This document shows, in pieces, positions 11,854 to 23,988 of a stretch of 64,000 nucleotides of DNA (the stretch's first letter is position 1; the number at the start of each line of letters is the position of its first letter). Under the pieces are notes generated by a model. The model saw only the letters and a program-made list of their open reading frames with translations. It had not been told where the DNA came from and searched no databases. Location of the stretch: assembly GCA_963693285.1 (NCBI GenBank), contig OY848926.1, positions 1,617,001 through 1,681,000 on the forward strand. The letters run 5' to 3'. Both the position numbers and the translations under genes were made by a program. Source of the stretch: Xestospongia muta. Lineage: Eukaryota > Porifera > Demospongiae > Haplosclerida > Petrosiidae.

Positions 11854-12403
11854 CTCTGCTAATGTGTCTTCTGAACACGACGAGAGCACAGCTCCTTAAT
11901 CATTTTCCTGCAATTTAGTAGATATTCAACCAACTATAGAAGACAGAGAATTAGTATTAGTTTTACAGGGTCTTTGTCGACCGCCAGCTGATGTTCATTT
12001 TCATCCTTAAACTGTTTGTTGATATGAGTGGCTAGACTCCATCTTATACCACCTCTTTTGGGCTAGTTTTATAATTTAAATAAAAATAACACAAAAAGTA
12101 AACAAAATAAAATTTAAAAAACACTAAATGTATGGATGGTCAAAAACATCTCAAACAAACCCAAAGTAATAATGCTGTATGTGCATGCATTCCTACATAG
12201 TAGTCAGACAGAAGCATTTGCTACACTAAAGGGATTTTTTTAATTATTGAAATTTTTTAGTTACTTCACAGATGTGCTTTTTAAGGATATCCATTCTATA
12301 TTAATGACAGGACAGTTTGAATTCTGACATTTCCAGCTTTGCATATTATACTCAGTTCAGTATTTGTCTTTTTATTTGTCTTGCTCCTATTGCTGATAAT
12401 ACT

Positions 12404-15400
12404 ATGAGTCTCGTTGTAATTTTAGTTAGTATTTTTGGTCTGATTACAGCTGTTAATGGACAAGGTAACTAATTAAATATTTTATTGACAGTCATTACAG
12501 TACTGTGAAGAGATAACTGACTTAGGTATAGCAAATGATAACCAGCTATCTAAGGTAATATCTTTTGTACTTAGGTAATGGAGCAATTCGGCTCATAAGA
12601 AATGGTCTCTACTCTACAACACAAGCTTATACCTCTGGTATTGTGGAGATCTACTATGGTAATGTTCTTTGGTTCAAGTCTTGGGGTAACATCTGTGATG
12701 ACACTCTTTTTGGCTACAATGAGGCTAATGTGATATGTCATCAGTTGGCTTTTACTGGTGTCTCAAGTTATGGTAATGCTGGAAGTACAACACTGTAAGA
12801 ATACTTTATATTCATAAAAACAATTTTCATTCTAGGTTATACTTAGAATATTAAATGGATTTAACTTATATTAATTTATATTAACTAATATATAGTTATT
12901 TGAGTTGCATATAATACATAATAAGATACTTGTAAACACCATGCAGTTTTTATTATTAATGAGGTATTAAAAAACACCACACAGTTTTTATTAATGGAGT
13001 ATTAGTAAAAACCACACAGTTTTATTATTAATATACTAATTAACAAGTTGTGTACTAACTTACTGTCTGAACTATGAGATTATGTGTCATTAGTTAGACA
13101 AAATAATTATCATGGATAACACAAGTGTGCATTAGGGCTATCACTATGCAATTAGCCTTTGTAACCACACACATACTCTGTCGGTAGTCATAGTGTATAG
13201 AACCGTATGAATTCTTAATTCCATAGTAATTGGTAATCATAACAGCAGGTGTTGTTGATGTTTTCCAATGATTGATGTACTTTGTAGGTATGTATGCAAC
13301 CCAAGTGACCGTCAATTAGTTAAAACAACCAATCTATTACAACAGTGTCGTTGCTTTTAATTTCCATGAACAAGTAGATTATTTCAATATCTATATATTC
13401 TATAGCACTGCATAAATTATTAGCATCATATATCAGATCATGTTGCTAATGTACAGAGAAATCTGTCAAGTTACAGAATACATATTATTATTACTATACA
13501 AACAATTTAATTCCTCATTCTTAACATTTTTTTATATTGATAGCAGAGAAGTGTACATGTGTACATTAAGGCTTGGGAAAGATTTGTAGTAATGTACTTA
13601 ATGAATACTATGCAGCATAACTGTCTTACAAGCAAGTATATTCAATTGTCTTATACTCTAGGCAAAGATTTATCTATATAAATAATATATATTTGAGTGT
13701 TTATAATATAGGTATGGAACAGACACTAACTCCATGTTATTAGAAGATGTTGACTGTTCATCAAGTAGTTACCTGGTTCTTCTACAGTGTAGTTATAGCA
13801 CTGTAATTTCCTCATATTGTAATGATAATACTCGTGATGCTTTCGTTGTTTGTTGTAAGTATATATTGTTTCCCCATACTGTATATCGTTATGTTAATAC
13901 TTATATCATTTAGATAGCACTAAGATCTGGAATAGCAATCCCTATTCAGGACAACTTCGTATTGTGGGTGGGACTTATTCTAACCAAGGACGACTTGAGG
14001 TCTATTGTAATGGACAATGGGGAACAGTCTGTGATGATAGTTTTGGTTCAACTGATGCTAATGTTGCCTGTCGTCAACTGGGATATTCAGACTATTCTCG
14101 TTATGAGTACACGTCACTTTAGTAAGTTTTGTGAGTTTATAATAATGTTACTAGATTGCTATTTTTAATTAACAATCGCATGAGTATACAATATATTGAA
14201 TAGACACATTATATGGCTTTACATTTTTGTTGGATATGGACATGGTTGATGTTTATGTGAGTTTTTTTAGTGATGGATCCAGTTCTCAACCAATTTGGTT
14301 GGACAATGTTAGATGTACAAGTTCATCTACTATTTGTCTTGCTAATTGTGAGGGTTGTCCATCATCTCAGTATCATGATTGTAGTCATAGTGAGGATGTC
14401 TCTTTGGAATGTGGTAAGTAAAAGGGACTAATAATATAATCATATTATGTCTGTTCTTTTCCACAGAGTTCTCCCTCTCTCGTACCAGTGGTCCATATAC
14501 TACAATTAGTACTTGTAACAGAGCAAGTAAGCTAGCAATTGAACATGTTTTAAAGAAATTAAGATGATGTACATGTTGTTTATACATCATCACTGGAAAT
14601 ACAATAGAGTACAATTAATATTATACTTTATTTTTCTCTTTTTCCTACACTACATATATAGCTACTCCAAGTACATGTGAGTTTATAGTATCTGTAATGT
14701 AATAATTGTGATATTAATATATAATATTAATATATGTGCATGAACAAAGTGAACAGTTGAAATAACTTACTATCCAGTTAGTTGATTTTTTTTTATCTCT
14801 TTTCACTTATATAATATAGCTTCTCCAAGTACATGTAAGTTCATAGATGTAATAGTAAGTCAGAGGATATATATAAAATATAAACAAAAACAATTGAACC
14901 TGTTTTAATGAAATTAAAATGATGCACACATGTTTATACATCATAACGGAAATATAGTTGAGTACAATTAATGTTATTTTTATCTTTTTTCCTATATATA
15001 ATATAGCTACTCCAAGCACATGTGAGTTTATGGTATCTGTAATGTAATAATTGTGGTATTATTTTGTAATGCAAATCATACACATTGTGCATAGCAAAGT
15101 AGATGACTGAAATGTGTTACTATTTACTTGATTTTTCTTGTCTCTTTTCTCTTATATAATATATAGCTACTCCAAGTACATGTAAGTTTATAGATGTAAT
15201 AGTTATGATATTATATTAGGTGTTAATGTATGTGTGTGGGCATTGTAAATACTGTCTATAATCAGTTAGGAGATGATTTATCTCCAGTTACTTATTTCTT
15301 TTTATCTTTTCTTATATAATATAGCTACTTCAAGTACAAGTAAGTTCATAGTATCTGTAATGTAATAACTATTATATTGTTTTTGTAATACTACATGTAC

Positions 15401-16286
15401 AATTTATACTAAGAGACCTGGTAATCACTATTTGTATATATAGTTATCTAGGAGGCTCCCCATACTAAGATCCATGGAGTTACATTACAAAATTATCAGT
15501 ACTTATATTATATGTAGACATCAAAAATATTATACATGATTTTATCTATTCACTATTTTAGGTAGCACCAATCTTACTGCTATTGTGGGAGGAGTCATTA
15601 GTTTCATCATCTTTGTCTGTGTTCTTGTTATTGCCATTCCACTGTGTATATGTTGTTGTTTGGGTGTGGGTATTGGTGCTGCTTGTCGTGAAGGTAGCCG
15701 TACACCTCAAACTACTGTTGTAAGAGACACACCTACCACTACCACTACTGCTGCTGTCATTACTTCTACCGAAACCAAAATGAATGTTGATGCACCTCCT
15801 CCAAATTCTCAGCCTCCTGCTTCTTATCCTGCCAGTGGATATCCTCTGCAAGGTTATCCTGCTACCACAAGATATTCACAAGCTGACTATCCTCCACTAT
15901 ATCCAGGAACATATCCTCATGAAGCATACCCACAACTTGGTGTTTATCCTCCTGTAGCATATCCATCACAACAACCTGGTGCTTATCCTCCTGGAGAGTA
16001 TCGATCACAGCAACCTGGTGCTTATCCTCCTGGAGAGTATCCATCACAACAACCTGGTGCTTATCCTCCTGGAGAGTATCCATCACAGCAACCTGGTGCT
16101 TATCTTCCTGGAGAGTATCCATCACAACATTCTGGTCCTTATCCTCCTGGAGAGTATCCATCACAGCAACCTGGTGCTTATCCTCCTGGAGAGTATCCAT
16201 CACAACAACCTGGTCCTTATCTTTCTGGAGAGTATCCATCACAACAATCTGGTGCCTATCCTCCTGGAGAGTATCAACCACAGTGA
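12404..16286 (+). CDS. R4: two-SRCR receptor with five-microexon stalk and repeat-built tail
   Basis: Exons 12404-12464, 12575-12794, 13712-13854, 13914-14121, 14271-14413, 14467-14526, five 15-nt microexons (14662, 14820, 15007, 15167, 15325) and 15562-16286 total 1635 nt (544 aa), the longest tail in the set. The leader ends T-A-V-N-G-Q. The alpha domain carries a five-residue insertion before S-W-G-N-I-C-D-D. The stalk is a run of [ST]-x-P-S-T units, likely O-glycosylated. The helix ends in [13 protein letters not shown]. The tail holds eight 13-residue repeats ([13 protein letters not shown]). A TGA ends the frame, yet the same frame runs on through [12 protein letters not shown] to a TAG at 16323-16325, matching the end of R1. 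Its membrane exon is close to that of R1. Confidence 0.92.
12935..13036. repeat. Short tandem repeat in R4 intron 2
   Basis: Three imperfect copies of a unit containing ACACCACACAGTTTTTATTA. Non-coding. It lies inside the 917-bp intron that splits the alpha SRCR. Confidence 0.6.
14662..15339 (+). other. Five 15-nt stalk microexons of R4
   Basis: Exons 14662-14676, 14820-14834, 15007-15021, 15167-15181 and 15325-15339 are all 15 nt, phase 1/phase 1, with AG acceptors after AT-rich tracts and GTGAGT or GTAAGT donors. They encode five-residue Ser/Thr/Pro units. Their downstream introns share a start (TTTATAGTATCTGTAATGTA or close). R1 has two such exons, and R2, R3 and R5 have none, so copy number changes between paralogues without loss of frame. 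Confidence 0.85.
15960..16271 (+). repeat. Coding 39-nt minisatellite in the R4 tail
   Basis: Eight tandem 39-nt units, each 13 codons, with a few substitutions between units (C-to-T and G-to-A mostly). Because 39 is a multiple of three and stop-free in several frames, spurious long open frames appear on both strands here. Unit number can change in-frame by slippage or unequal exchange. Confidence 0.92.
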
Positions 16287-16535
16287 CCTGGTGCTTATCC
16301 TCCTGCACCCTATCCCCCTCAGTAGCTCAATGCCTATCTCTAGTTCAGTAATTCAAAGACATTAAACATATATATACTAATAAATAGACTATAGCAGTTT
16401 ATGCTGTACTGTGTTGTGTAGTAGTTTCTTTTCTTTGATTTTGAGTTGGTTTGTTTGAGCACAATATTGTTTATTAATACTGTACTGTTATTATTTCAGC
16501 GATAGTTGTGTTTAGCATGGTATCTAATATTAATA

Positions 16536-16810
16536 ATTAATATTAGATATTCTGCTGAATACACCCATCACAGAAATACTACTAGTAATACGAGTATATT
16601 TTAGACGTTAATGCACATTACACCATAGATACTGAATACGCATATTCAGTCAGTATCTATGATTACACTTTCTGTCAACTGTCTTGGTGGAGTTTGTTGT
16701 CATCTAGGTTGCCTTCCTTGGGCTTTATAGTGTTTCACCTGTCAATGAACAAGGTAAACATATTGCATATTAGAAAGTCTATATCTTACTAAGTACATAT
16801 AACTATAATA
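16536..16810. repeat. 275-bp direct repeat, left copy
   Basis: Nearly identical to 17517-17790 (single-base differences such as AAAG/AAAA before TCTATATC). Each copy contains a dead signal-peptide exon. The two copies bracket a transplanted piece of R1. Short palindromes (TAATATTAATTATTAATATTA-like just upstream, and GATACTGAATACGCATATTC) lie in or beside it. Confidence 0.85.
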
Positions 16811-17730
16811 TTAATGTGATTAAACATTAGACCAAACAAGTAAATTACCAGTCTATCAAGTTACCAATTGACAAATACTTTAAGCTCTTCAAAGTTTTAT
16901 CTGTGCACATAATGTGTATAAATGAGAAAGACATTAAATTGACGTAATAAATATTTTATTTGAGTGTTTGTTATATATATAGTTATGGAAATGAGACTAA
17001 CTCCATGTTACTAGAAGATGTTGATTGTTCATCCAGTAATTACCTGGTTCTTCTACAGTGTAGTATAGGTCTTGCTACTCCACTTATTGTAATGATCATA
17101 ATCGTGATGCATTTGTTGTTTGTTGTAAATTCATATTATTTATACCATATGCTACATTGTTGTGCAAATACCTATGTCATTAGATACCACTAAGATCTGG
17201 AATAGCAACTCCTATACAGGACAACTTCGTATTGTGGGTGGAGACTACTCAAATCGTGGTCGTCTTGAGGACTATTGTAATGGACAGTGGGGAACAGTAT
17301 GTGATGATAGTTTTAGTTCAACTGATGCTAATGTTGCCTGTCGTCAACTGGGATATTCAGACTATTCTCGTTATGAGTACACATCACTTTAGTAAGTTTC
17401 ATGAGTTTATAATGATGTTACTAGATTGCTATGTTTTAAATAAAAATCATATATTGAATGGACTGTTTTATATTTTTGATGGATCTTGGCATTGTAGATG
17501 TTTATTGAGAGTTTTAATATTAGATATTCTGCTGAATACACCCATCACAGAAATACTACTAGTAATACGAGTATATTTTAGACGTTAATGCACATTACAC
17601 CATAGATACTGAATACGCATATTCAGTCAGTATCTATGATTACACTTTCTGTCAACTGTCTTGGTGGAGTTTGTTGTCATCTAGGTTGCCTTCCTTGGGC
17701 TTTATAGTGTTTCACCTGTCAATGAACAAG
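16687..17730 (+). pseudogene. Partial receptor pseudogene built from an R1 copy
   Basis: Two identical-sized (67-nt) dead signal exons, 16687-16753 and 17664-17730, resemble that of R2 but start with GTG instead of ATG and have an in-frame TAG. Between them lie near-perfect copies of R1 exons (16983-17124 and 17184-17391) with R1 introns and upstream sequence; 16811-17513 matches about 392-1094. The first copied exon has lost one T after CAGTGTAG, which shifts the frame, and its donor is GTAAAT instead of GTAAGT. No alpha first half, stalk or membrane exon is present. The near identity means the copy is young. Confidence 0.85.
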
Positions 17731-17790
17731 GTAAACATATTGCATATTAGAAAATCTATATCTTACTAAGTACATATAACTGTAATATTA
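17517..17790. repeat. 275-bp direct repeat, right copy
   Basis: Second copy of the block at 16536-16810. Its left junction falls inside the copied R1 intron, just before the place where the next R1 exon would begin. Confidence 0.85.
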
Positions 17791-18010
17791 TTATATATAT
17801 GTTTGATTCCATTATGTCAGAATAGGTGAAGCAGCCAATTCGTGAAAGCTCAGTGTAAAACTTTAGCAAAAAACTAATTATAACTCAACGCCTTTTTATT
17901 ATTGTTTTGAACTGAGTATTCATTAATATAAACTTCAGACAATGATTATTGTTAAACTGGGTTAGGTCATTTCGTACGTCTTCAGATCCGCCCTTGTTTT
18001 GCTGCTGACA

Positions 18011-20410
18011 ATGAAGCTTACTGTTGTCTTGATTGGTCTTGTTGTTCTGTTCTCATCTGCTAATGGACAAGGTATGTTTGGTTTATAAGCTATGGAGATA
18101 AATAAATGCATAGGAATGCCGCAGATAGCTAGCTAGCTAGTGTGAGTGTGCACAGAGATGTAGCTATAGTTTTCTGAGATTTAAGACTCAGAGAAATAGT
18201 TGTCTTATTAATTTTTGGAAATATTAATTAATCCTTACTAGTTAATGTTATAATAATTATGAAAAAATTGGTCATTTTGTGTTAAAGAATTTCGAACGAA
18301 CGCTCACAAATACGCGGTTGCCATGTAGCCATTTGTATAAAGATATTTACCAAATTTGGTATCCAGGAATGCTATTAGAATACCAAATTAAATAAACATC
18401 CTGGTCTCGTAGCAACCGAGTGTTTTTTCGTCGTATGATATATTATTATTATAAATTTTTATTATTTTTTTATTTTTGCCTTTGAGCTTATAGATCATAA
18501 AAGTATATTGTATTCATACAGGTATTGGAGCCCTTCGCCTAGTGAGAAATAATCTTTACTCTACAACTCAAGCCTACACTTCTGGTATAGTAGAGATCTA
18601 CTATACTAGTAGTTGGGGTAACATCTGTGATGATGCTTCATTTAGTTACAATGAAGCTAATGTAATATGTCATCAACTGGCCTTTACTGGTGTCTCAAGT
18701 TATGGTAATGTTGGAAGTACTTCACTGTGAGTTTACTAGTTAATGCAATTACCTTCAAAATTGTCTAAAATGAAATATATAATTATTCATTTAATAATTA
18801 TTGCAAATTAAATACAAATCATTAAACTATAACACTTTATATTATATACAGGTATGGAACAGATGCTAACTCCATGTTACTAGAAGATGTTGACTGTACA
18901 TCTAGTAGTTACCTGGTTCTTCTACAGTGTAGTTATAGGTCTCGCTACTCCACTTATTGTAATAACCATAATCTTGATGCTTTTGTTGTTTGCTGTAAGT
19001 ATTGTACTATATAATATTGTATTATGTGATCATTATTTAGATACCACTAAGATCTGGAATAGCAATCCCTATTCAGGACAACTTCGTATTGTGGGTGGGA
19101 CTTATTCTAACCAAGGACGACTTGAGGTCTATTGTAATTCACAGTGGGGAACAGTCTGTGATGATAGTTTTAGTTCAACTGATGCTAATGTTGCCTGTCG
19201 TCAGCTGGGATATTCAGATTATTCTCGTTACGAGTACACATCAATTTAGTAAGTTCATCCTAAGATGTTCAACCCTAAGATTAAGTGTTGAAGTATGTGG
19301 CCCAAGGTCTGGACTGTCCCAGTGGTTCAGGTCCATAATTCAGACTGTTAAGATAAGATATAAGTTTTGGTATGAATTTAATTAAAGACTTTTCATTTAA
19401 TGCTCAACTGTCAATTTTGACAGTATTTTTACTTTTATACATAACAACAATGATAGTAATCCAGCTTAAGCACTGATTGATGTAATCACTAATTAAGACA
19501 ATCACATGCAGTAAAAAAACGAAATTCTTGTGCTTGTCTTTAGCGATGGATCCAGTCCTCAACCAATTTGGTTGGACAGTGTTTACTGCTCAAGTTCATC
19601 TACTGGTTGCCTTGCTTATTGTGAGGGCTGTCCATCATCTCAATATCATAACTGTGATCACAGTGAAGATGTCTCTTTGGAGTGCGGTAAGTAGGATAGT
19701 TAATAAATATGTGATCATGATTGTATTTTTTACAGAGTTCTCCTATTCTCGTACCAGTGGTCCATATGCTACACTTGATACTTGTCGCTATGCTGACTCA
19801 AGTAATTTGTTATCAAACATATATAATTGACTGCATGTATTTTTTTCTATTTTGGCTAATGTCTAAAGTTTCTTAACTATCAAAAAGCTCTAAACAGTCT
19901 AGTTTAGAGATTTCATCTGTCTAATCTAATTTATCCAAAGAGTTTAGAAAGATAAAGTTACTGTCTAACTTATTGTCTACTTAGTAAACTGACTAGAACC
20001 TTTTAAATAAAGAGTTTAATTGATGTTTGACTAACGTAAATTAAAAGTAATATAATAATTTATAGTGTTTTCTTATCTCCTTAGTTATAGACAGCTCTAC
20101 AATTGGTGCTTTAGTAGGAGGGATAGTTGCTGCAATTGTCTTCTGTTGTGTACTTGTCATTCTTGCAATTGCAATTCCATTGGGTATATGTTGCTGTCTG
20201 GGTGTGGGAATTGGAGCTGCTAGTGCTAATAGGCGTTCCACTGCTCAAGCTACTGTTGTAGGTACACCCAGTACAACTGCTACTGTAGTTACTAGTTCTG
20301 ACACCAAAACAAATACAACTGGTGGCTACCCTATGCAGAATTATCCTCCACAGCAGAATTATCCTCCACAGCAGCCAGGAGGATACGCTTACCCTCCTAA
20401 GCAGTACTAG
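18011..20410 (+). CDS. R5: two-SRCR receptor with short Pro/Tyr tail ending K-Q-Y
   Basis: Exons 18011-18071, 18522-18726, 18852-18994, 19041-19248, 19544-19686, 19736-19801 and 20085-20410 total 1152 nt (383 aa). The leader, both SRCR domains, the stalk exon and the tail end (A-Y-P-P-K-Q-Y) match R3 closely, so R3 and R5 are recent duplicates. The helix is followed by [13 protein letters not shown]. The tail has two N-Y-P-P-Q-Q repeats and no PPxY. Intron 1 (18072-18521) carries a stretch absent from R3, around 18297-18440, with GCGGTTGCC and GGTAGCAACCG-like ends, perhaps an old insertion. No frame damage. Confidence 0.92.
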
Positions 20411-21217
20411 AGATATGAACCTTTTGATATTTTTTAAGCACTAATAGAGTGTGAACTTTTAATATACTTTTAACAAGAGCTGTTGTTATAGTTTGCTGTT
20501 GTTATAGTTTGGTAGCTATAATACAAAGACAATGATTTGTTATTTCTATAATTTAGGTCCCTAGTAGTATATTCTTTTTTTCAAAAAAATAAATGCTGTT
20601 AAACTAGATGACTTTAAAAATGTGGCTCATATGACATCTGTTTTTCATTGTTGATCACTGGTATTGCATCCATGGATATTTATAGCAGACATATTTATCA
20701 GATTACATATCTATTAGTAGTATTAGTTCAAATGTCTTGTAGTGAATGAACTATATACGTACATTATATATGTAACTTGTTTCTTTCTGCTTAAATTTCT
20801 CAATAACATATATAACATACCCATCATAGCATATGTACTCTCGTATAATCATTATTACATCACTTCTTATTCCATGTAAAATAACCTGTTAGCATTGATA
20901 TATTCATGAAGTGCTGGGACTAATTATGACATGACTATAAATTGCAATTGCATTGGTCTTTGTTGTTTCCCACTCAATTCCTTATCTCACTAAATTCCCT
21001 AGACAGTTATAATAGGATTTATTAAACCAGGTGTCAATTGATATATAATTTCCCCACATTCAAACTATAAATGTCAGAAGGAATAGCTTATACTATAAAT
21101 ATTGAGCGTATATATATGCGTGGCTTTATTTTCATATTTATAATAAAAAAAGTTAGTGTGTGCAATATAGTTCTCTATAGTAGTACCAATGTATGTGGTC
21201 ATTGTATATAACTTTAC
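20411..21217. other. Convergent spacer R5 / R6; no gene seen
   Basis: Contains the 3' ends of R5 (plus) and R6 (minus). The first 250 bases resemble the R3 3' flank, as expected for duplicated genes. No exon, element or RNA gene was recognised. Confidence 0.5.
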
Positions 21218-23784
21218 TTAATTGTCCATACGAAGGACTACAATCTTACTATCAGATGGACCAGCATTCTTTAACTGGGAAATTAGTTGTGTCTCACGCA
21301 TTGCTTGCAACTCTCGACGCCTTTCCTGATACTCCATTTCTTCCATTTCTCTGACTTCTCGTCTTTTCCTAGCCTTCCTTTTTATTTCCCTAATTTCTTG
21401 CTCTTCTGGACATATAGCACTCTCAGCAATGTACACACAACAAAAGCATGGTCCCTTCATGCAATCACAACAAAATTTACCAGGTTCTTTGCAAGAGCAG
21501 TCATTCTTGTAACCAGCATAACAGCATCCTACACAACAGCATAACAATATGAAACCAACAACACAGCCGACAAGAACATAAAATCCAGTACTAGTAACAA
21601 ATTCAAGAAAGACATCAAGAATTGACTCTGTAGTGTTAAAACCTGTAAACATTTTAAAGGAACATTCTTATATAATTGAGTTTATTATCACTCACAAGTA
21701 GTCAAATTAGTTGTGGGCTTGGCAAAAGCAGTATCTGAAAGGGAATATGATTGTAGTATTATTATATGAATAATATCATTTACCATATTCACATTCTATT
21801 GTAACATCATTATTCCGGTCATTGCAAACATATTCACTTGATGGGCAAGAGTTACTTGTGCCAAAACAAGTATCAGAGTAATCACTTTGCATTGTTAAAG
21901 CCCATACTGGTTTGCTTGAAGCACCAGGTCTATGTTTTTCAAGAATAAAACAATTATAATGTCACTTGATACTCACAAGTTCAAATGGCTAAAGCTAGAA
22001 TAGCTGTTATATCCCAATTGTTTGCATATAACTTTAGCATCAGCAGAACTAAAGCTGTTATCACATATTGTTCCCCACTGTCCATTACAGTAGACCTCCA
22101 CGCGTCCTTGATTAGAATAATTACCTCCTTGAAGACGTATCATACCATTGTAAGGATTATTATCCCAGATCCTTGTAGAATCTATAAACATAAAATAAAT
22201 CAAGTTTGTATAAATAACACTTATGCAAACTTACAGCAATAAACAGTAGAATCATAAGAGGTAGTGTTAGTACATTCACTATCAATGATAGTAGAGAAAG
22301 AACACTGTAGGATAGTGAGGTAATTGTTGTGAGGACAATTAACATCATCCAGTATCATTGAGTTATTGTCAGTGCCGTAGCTATCCATAAAACACTTGAG
22401 GTTAATTTGTAAAGAAATTTAACACTCACTCCACTAATCCAGCTCTAGAATAACTTGAGGCTCCAGTATATCCTAACTGATGACAGATGACATCAGCTTC
22501 ATATTGATCGTAGTGATCATCATCACAGATATTACCCCATTCACCATTGATTTTGATCTGTACTATACCATAGTAATAGGAGGATGAAATGACTCCATTA
22601 CGATAGAGACGTATAGCACCATTACCAGAATGGTCTGGATCTGGATCTGGATCTAAATTATAAAATTCCAGGAATATAGAAATACATATCTGGTGTACCT
22701 CACCTGGTATTACACCAACACATGAACTAGTTGTAGAATAAGTATTTTTTGTAAAGTTACTAGTAGCTAGATAATAAAAACAGTTTATTTGTATACATTA
22801 TTAAATGATCCAGCCTAACTTACTGCAAGTGATAGTGATATCTTCAGAATGAGTACAACTGGTCACTCTAGAACTAGGACAAGAGTTACTAGTTCCAAAA
22901 CACCTATCACTTGAACTACTGCTCATGTATGTTGACCATATAGGTTGAAAGAATGACCCAGGTCTGTGTGAGAATATAATAGTGCAATTTAATTTATTCA
23001 CTTACAGTGTCAAATGATTGTATTGAAGGTATCCAGTATATCCCAGTTGTTTACAGATAGTATTAGCATCATTAGAATCAAATCCATTATCACATATTGT
23101 TCCCCATTGTCCATTACAGTAGACCTCCACACGTCCTTCATTAGAATAATTACCTCTCTGGAGACGTATCATACCATTGTAAGGATTATTGTTCCAGATC
23201 CTAGTGATATCTACATTTAATATAACACAATATACTACAGTTTGACAGCTTTACTTACAGCAATACACAGTAGCATCATATGTATCATTGTTGATACACC
23301 CACTATCAACAAATGTAGAGTAAGAACATTGGTAAATAGTGAGGAAACTACTACTAGAACAATTAAGATTACTAATTTCAATTGATGCATTGTCGTTGCC
23401 ATAACTAGAATAATAAAAGAATTCAACAAATGATATAGAATCTACATTGAATATTTTTAATATACTTCACTAGTCCAGCTCTAGAATAGCTAGAGGCTCC
23501 AATATATCCCAACTGATGACAAATGACATCAGCTTCATATTGATCATAGTGGTCATCATCACAGATATTACCCCATTCATCATTGTACACCCTCACTATT
23601 CCATAGTTATAGTATATAGATGATGATCCATTGCGAAACAGGATTATAGAATCAGCTAAAAAAGGTTACACACTTAAGTATTTGCATGCACATAGCAATC
23701 AAATGCAAGCAAATTTTGTAACTTACGTAAAACACAATCAAAAAGACAAAATAGCCCACAGCAGAAAAGTAAAAAAGTTTTCAT
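21218..23784 (-). CDS. R6: four-SRCR receptor with charged coiled tail
   Basis: Twelve exons, listed 5' to 3' along the minus strand: 23727-23784 (signal), 23466-23655, 23259-23404, 23006-23210, 22824-22963, 22704-22766 (linker), 22430-22652, 22235-22380, 21977-22181, 21784-21929, 21696-21734 and 21218-21642; total 1986 nt, 661 aa. The order is alpha-beta-linker-alpha-beta, so the two-domain module was doubled. The second alpha begins with a D-P-D-P-D run from a GATCCA repeat. The helix is followed by a long Cys-rich part (C-C-C-V-G-C-C, then C-S-C, C-C-D-C, C-F-C-C) and a Glu/Arg/Lys-rich helix (E-I-R-E-I-K-R-K-A-R-K-R-R) likely to form a coiled coil. It has no Pro/Tyr blocks and no [13 protein letters not shown]. 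It shares a promoter region with R7. Confidence 0.92.
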
Positions 23785-23988
23785 CTTTAGTCAGTCAGTG
23801 TTGAACTAGAACTATGGGTGGTCACAATAATAATTGTTTTATGTATGTGCTAATTAACCCTATACTGTACTCACAACTCATGAATTAACTTATTAAAATA
23901 GCTGTCTTTATACTCTGAATGGGCGTGTTAACACCCTATGATGTCATATGCATACCTGGCTAGCGTGTTGTGCTAGGGAAAAAATATC
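23785..23988. promoter_or_regulatory. Shared divergent promoter region R6/R7
   Basis: Only 204 bp separate the two start codons, which point away from each other. The stretch must hold both 5' UTRs and core promoters. It contains a GGGCGTG word and the symmetric-looking TGTTAACACC. No clear TATA box was placed with confidence. Co-regulation of the pair is inferred from distance alone. Confidence 0.6.

Larger units (their letters stand above)
10362..12403. other. R3-R4 spacer with MITE and retroelement relic
   Basis: Two kilobases without a host gene. It holds the R3 3' end, a MITE-like inverted repeat (10773-11035), a reverse-transcriptase-like scrap (about 11740-11853), and a region near 11141-11410 resembling 5730-6000 (shared runs such as GAGACAATATGTCACCAATG), which marks an older duplication of the 3' flank. 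Nothing else was recognised. Confidence 0.55.

Noticed and set aside
15862..16308. Long open frame on the minus strand (M-Q-E-D-K-H-Q repeats)
   Set aside because: It is the antisense shadow of the 39-nt coding repeat of R4; any stop-free repeat with a length divisible by three stays open.
15979..16365. Leu/Ser/His-rich plus-strand frame over the R4 tail
   Set aside because: Off-frame reading of the same minisatellite; no start context, signal or paralogue.
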